A stretch of DNA of 64,000 nt from Lasiosphaeria ovina (taxonomy: Eukaryota > Ascomycota > Sordariomycetes > Sordariales > Lasiosphaeriaceae). Position 1 is the first letter of the stretch. Every line of letters begins with the position of its first letter. The notes below the pieces were generated by a model, which was not told where the DNA came from, did not search any database, and saw nothing but the letters and a program-made list of their open reading frames with translations. The position numbers were made by a program, and so were the translations under genes. The stretch covers positions 62,001 through 126,000 of the forward strand of contig JAULSN010000015.1 of NCBI GenBank assembly GCA_033439765.1, read 5' to 3'. Positions 62,044-64,000 of the stretch are shown here, one piece after another.

Positions 62044-63657
62044 TCAGTCCGAACCGACAGGGGAGACATGCAGCTGCCAGTAGCTCCGCCAATCCCACCA
62101 CTCGCCCTTCTCCTCCCACGCCTTCTGGTCGTCGCCCTGTCCCGGCTTCCACAGGCCCAGGCCGGTGCCGGGGTCGTACTGGGGGAATTCGGCCTTCTCG
62201 GCGAGCAAGCCGCGAGGCTTGCCGTCGCCCAGGAAGGCCAGGAAGTCCTCGGCGACGTGCACGTACTGGCGCAGTCCCTGGTAGACGTCGATGGTGGCGC
62301 CCGTGGTGAAGCTCAGCAGGAAGGGCTCGAGCAGGGGCGCGTCGGTGACCGAGGGGTGCGAGGTGCCGAGCGACGTCATGAACCACGACGGGTTGCCGCG
62401 CGCGTTGTTGGCCTCGACTATGTCCTTGACCGTGTCGAAGTGGGCACGCCCGCCGTAGAATAGGCTGCTGTGGCTGCTCCACGAGTTGCTGTGCACGACC
62501 AGCACGGGCACGTCAATGTCCCGGTTCAGCGGGCCGCTCTGCTTGCCCGGGTCGAGGATGATGGCGCCCTTGAACGGCCGCTTCTTGTTGTGGCGCCCGC
62601 CGCGGAGCGCCTGCAGAGCCCCGGTGGCGCCGTAGCTGTGGCCGGCCATGATCATCTCGTCGGTGTTGAGGCGGCCGGCCCAGTCGGCCAGCCCAGAGCC
62701 CTCGCCGCGGGGGTTCTGGGCGAAGACGGCGGTGCCGTGTCCGGAATTGATCATGGTCACGACGCGCACGGCCTCTTCGATCTCGGCCTCGCGGAAGGCG
62801 AGCTGGGCCTTGTGGAAGTCGTCGGCCGTCACGTCGCTGCCGCCGACCGTCTCGACCTCGGACTGGTCAAAGATGAGGCGGGTCTGGCTGGGCTGGCCCT
62901 TGGCCATGACGAGCGAGCCGGGGCCGGAGCCGTCGCGGTGCTCGAGCATGACGACGACGTAGCCCCTGGCGGCAAGCTCGCCAGCGTAGTGCGAGTAGTC
63001 GGTCCGGCTCGATACGGTACCGTGCGAGAAGATGATGACGGGGTGGCCGCTGGCGTCGCTCTCCAGGACCTGCTGGTGGGTCTCGTCCTTGTCCCAGGAC
63101 GTGGCGAACTTCTCGTCTCGCGACGCGTGGTCGCTCAAGGGAGCGTCGACAGCGGCTGGGATGGTGATGCTGCCGACCAGACCGCGAATGGCACCGGCGA
63201 AGAGGGCGTCGGTGAGCCAGTTGCTGATGTGGGCGGCCTTGGCGTAGCCCTTGGCCCGGAGGTGAAGGGGCTTGGGGATCCACGGGTGTCGCTTTGCGGA
63301 GCTGGGGCCGGTGCCGGTGCCGGTGCCGGTGCCGGTGCCGTGGGCGGCTGGGTAGTACAGGGTGAACAGGACCGTCTGCAGCTCAAAGGCCTTGTTGCGG
63401 CATCCCTTGAACCGCGCCGGGTCAATGGTGCGCGCTGGCTCGACGGGCGCTTCGATGTCGACGGCGCCGACGGCATACAGGCCTGTGTGCTTGGGCAGGG
63501 GGTGCGCGAAGATGGGCTTTGAAAAGAGGAAGCAGTATCCGATGTAGACTGCGGCCGCCAGGATGATGAGATATCGCCATTTCAGCGCAAATGGCAGGCC
63601 CAGGGCTCCTGCTGCAGAGCGCGGGTGCGCCGTGCTAGTTTTGGAAAACGGCTTCAT
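62044..63657 (-). CDS. Membrane-anchored PAF-acetylhydrolase-like lipase
   Basis: Single-exon, 537 residues from ATG 63657. A transmembrane anchor lies at about residues 26-47 (WRYLIILAAAVYIGYCFLF) with a short basic N-terminal tail. The alpha/beta-hydrolase domain resembles plasma PAF acetylhydrolase (phospholipase A2 group VII): PVIIFSHGTVSSRTDYSHY (oxyanion region), the nucleophile elbow MAGHSYGATG with Ser341, ILDPGK with Asp369, and SLGTSHPSVTD with His434. This gives a complete Ser-Asp-His triad. The family hydrolyses short or oxidised sn-2 acyl groups of phospholipids. A Gly-Thr repeat near residues 107-117 comes from a GGTGCC microsatellite (63310-63339). It is convergent with the Erg6-like gene, with 256 bases between them. 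Confidence 0.88.
   Translation of the reverse strand: MKPFSKTSTAHPRSAAGALGLPFALKWRYLIILAAAVYIGYCFLFSKPIFAHPLPKHTGLYAVGAVDIEAPVEPARTIDPARFKGCRNKAFELQTVLFTLYYPAAHGTGTGTGTGTGPSSAKRHPWIPKPLHLRAKGYAKAAHISNWLTDALFAGAIRGLVGSITIPAAVDAPLSDHASRDEKFATSWDKDETHQQVLESDASGHPVIIFSHGTVSSRTDYSHYAGELAARGYVVVMLEHRDGSGPGSLVMAKGQPSQTRLIFDQSEVETVGGSDVTADDFHKAQLAFREAEIEEAVRVVTMINSGHGTAVFAQNPRGEGSGLADWAGRLNTDEMIMAGHSYGATGALQALRGGRHNKKRPFKGAIILDPGKQSGPLNRDIDVPVLVVHSNSWSSHSSLFYGGRAHFDTVKDIVEANNARGNPSWFMTSLGTSHPSVTDAPLLEPFLLSFTTGATIDVYQGLRQYVHVAEDFLAFLGDGKPRGLLAEKAEFPQYDPGTGLGLWKPGQGDDQKAWEEKGEWWDWRSYWQLHVSPVGSD
63310..63339 (-). repeat. GGTGCC hexanucleotide repeat in the lipase gene
   Basis: Five perfect units within the coding region, read on the minus strand as alternating Gly and Thr codons. 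It lies in a loop between the anchor and the catalytic domain. Confidence 0.85.
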
Positions 63658-64000
63658 TTCGTAAAGGCTATTATGGAAAAGAATAAAAAAAGAATTAAAA
63701 AAAAAAAAGAGGACAGGATCTCGTCTGTATCGTGTCTCATGTGCTTGTGTTGTTTTGCATCTGTTGTGCTCTCATATCTAGGTTATGCGCCCGAGCTATT
63801 CCATACGCCTATGATGTAATACACAACGTCAGCTTGCGGATCTGGTCCTGGATCCGGATCCCGCCCTGTTTCGCTGACCTTTCCTTTGCCAAGGCTGGGT
63901 TGCCAAACAAGTCGCCTAACCCTAACCCTCCAACCTTTTCAAGCTCCTCCGCACGTATCATGTCTTTGTGTTTTATTTCTTTTTATATCTATTTCAACCC
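63658..64000. other. Upstream region of the lipase gene, window end
   Basis: Promoter side of the PAF-acetylhydrolase-like gene, A-rich just before its ATG (63675-63711). No gene seen. Confidence 0.45.

Noticed and set aside
62470..63522. 350-codon plus-strand open frame antisense to the lipase
   Set aside because: Val/Gly/Ala-rich mirror of the lipase gene without domains.
63915..63929. CCTAACCCTAACCCT, telomere-like repeat
   Set aside because: Only two units, inside unique sequence; too short to mark a telomere or a fusion.

Overview
The window reads as a chromosome segment of a filamentous ascomycete (Pezizomycotina, probably Sordariomycetes). Genes are compact with short GT-AG introns. 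Fungal-specific families are present: a Zn(II)2Cys6 regulator, an AA9 polysaccharide monooxygenase, a Pho89/PHO-4-type phosphate symporter, a CYP505-type self-sufficient P450, an Erg6-like methyltransferase and an EXPERA-domain protein. There are no operons, Shine-Dalgarno sites, CRISPR arrays or rRNA genes. The species cannot be named from sequence alone. All exon models were built by eye from reading frame, splice signals and family knowledge.

Layout. 0-22 kb is mostly ordinary housekeeping and membrane genes: a small secreted protein, an AAA ATPase, an APH-fold kinase, a broken orphan gene, an EXPERA protein overlapping tail-to-tail with an orphan membrane protein, a GH128-like hydrolase, the phosphate symporter, a Gly-rich secreted protein and a RING-like protein. 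22-48 kb looks accessory. A CYP505 fusion gene there is heavily disabled (three stop codons, an internal deletion removing the haem-binding loop, a frameshift). It is followed by an intact acyltransferase, a truncated NACHT-like gene, an intact Zn2Cys6 regulator divergent from an intact P450, a secreted aldose epimerase, an NmrA-like protein, a ruined S33 hydrolase and a truncated FAD oxidoreductase. AT- and TpA-rich islands that look RIP-mutated are interspersed. 48-64 kb is core-like again: AA9 LPMO, a kinesin-6-like motor with a large motor insertion, an acidic nuclear-type protein, an Erg6-like methyltransferase and a membrane-anchored PAF-acetylhydrolase-like lipase.

How the genes may work together. 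The 22-48 kb block has the ingredients of a secondary-metabolism or detoxification locus (P450s, acyltransferase, FAD oxidoreductase, NmrA-like protein, pathway-type regulator) but no PKS, NRPS or terpene synthase. At least three of its enzymes are broken. The best reading is a decaying accessory cluster in which the regulator/P450 pair survives. All five in-frame stops placed in two of the dead genes are TAG or TAA codons that would arise from Gln codons by one C-to-T change at CpA, as RIP would produce. I found no convincing wholly new biological system. The strongest leads are the decayed cluster, the overlapping convergent gene pair, the kinesin motor insertion and an AA9 enzyme with a changed second-sphere residue.
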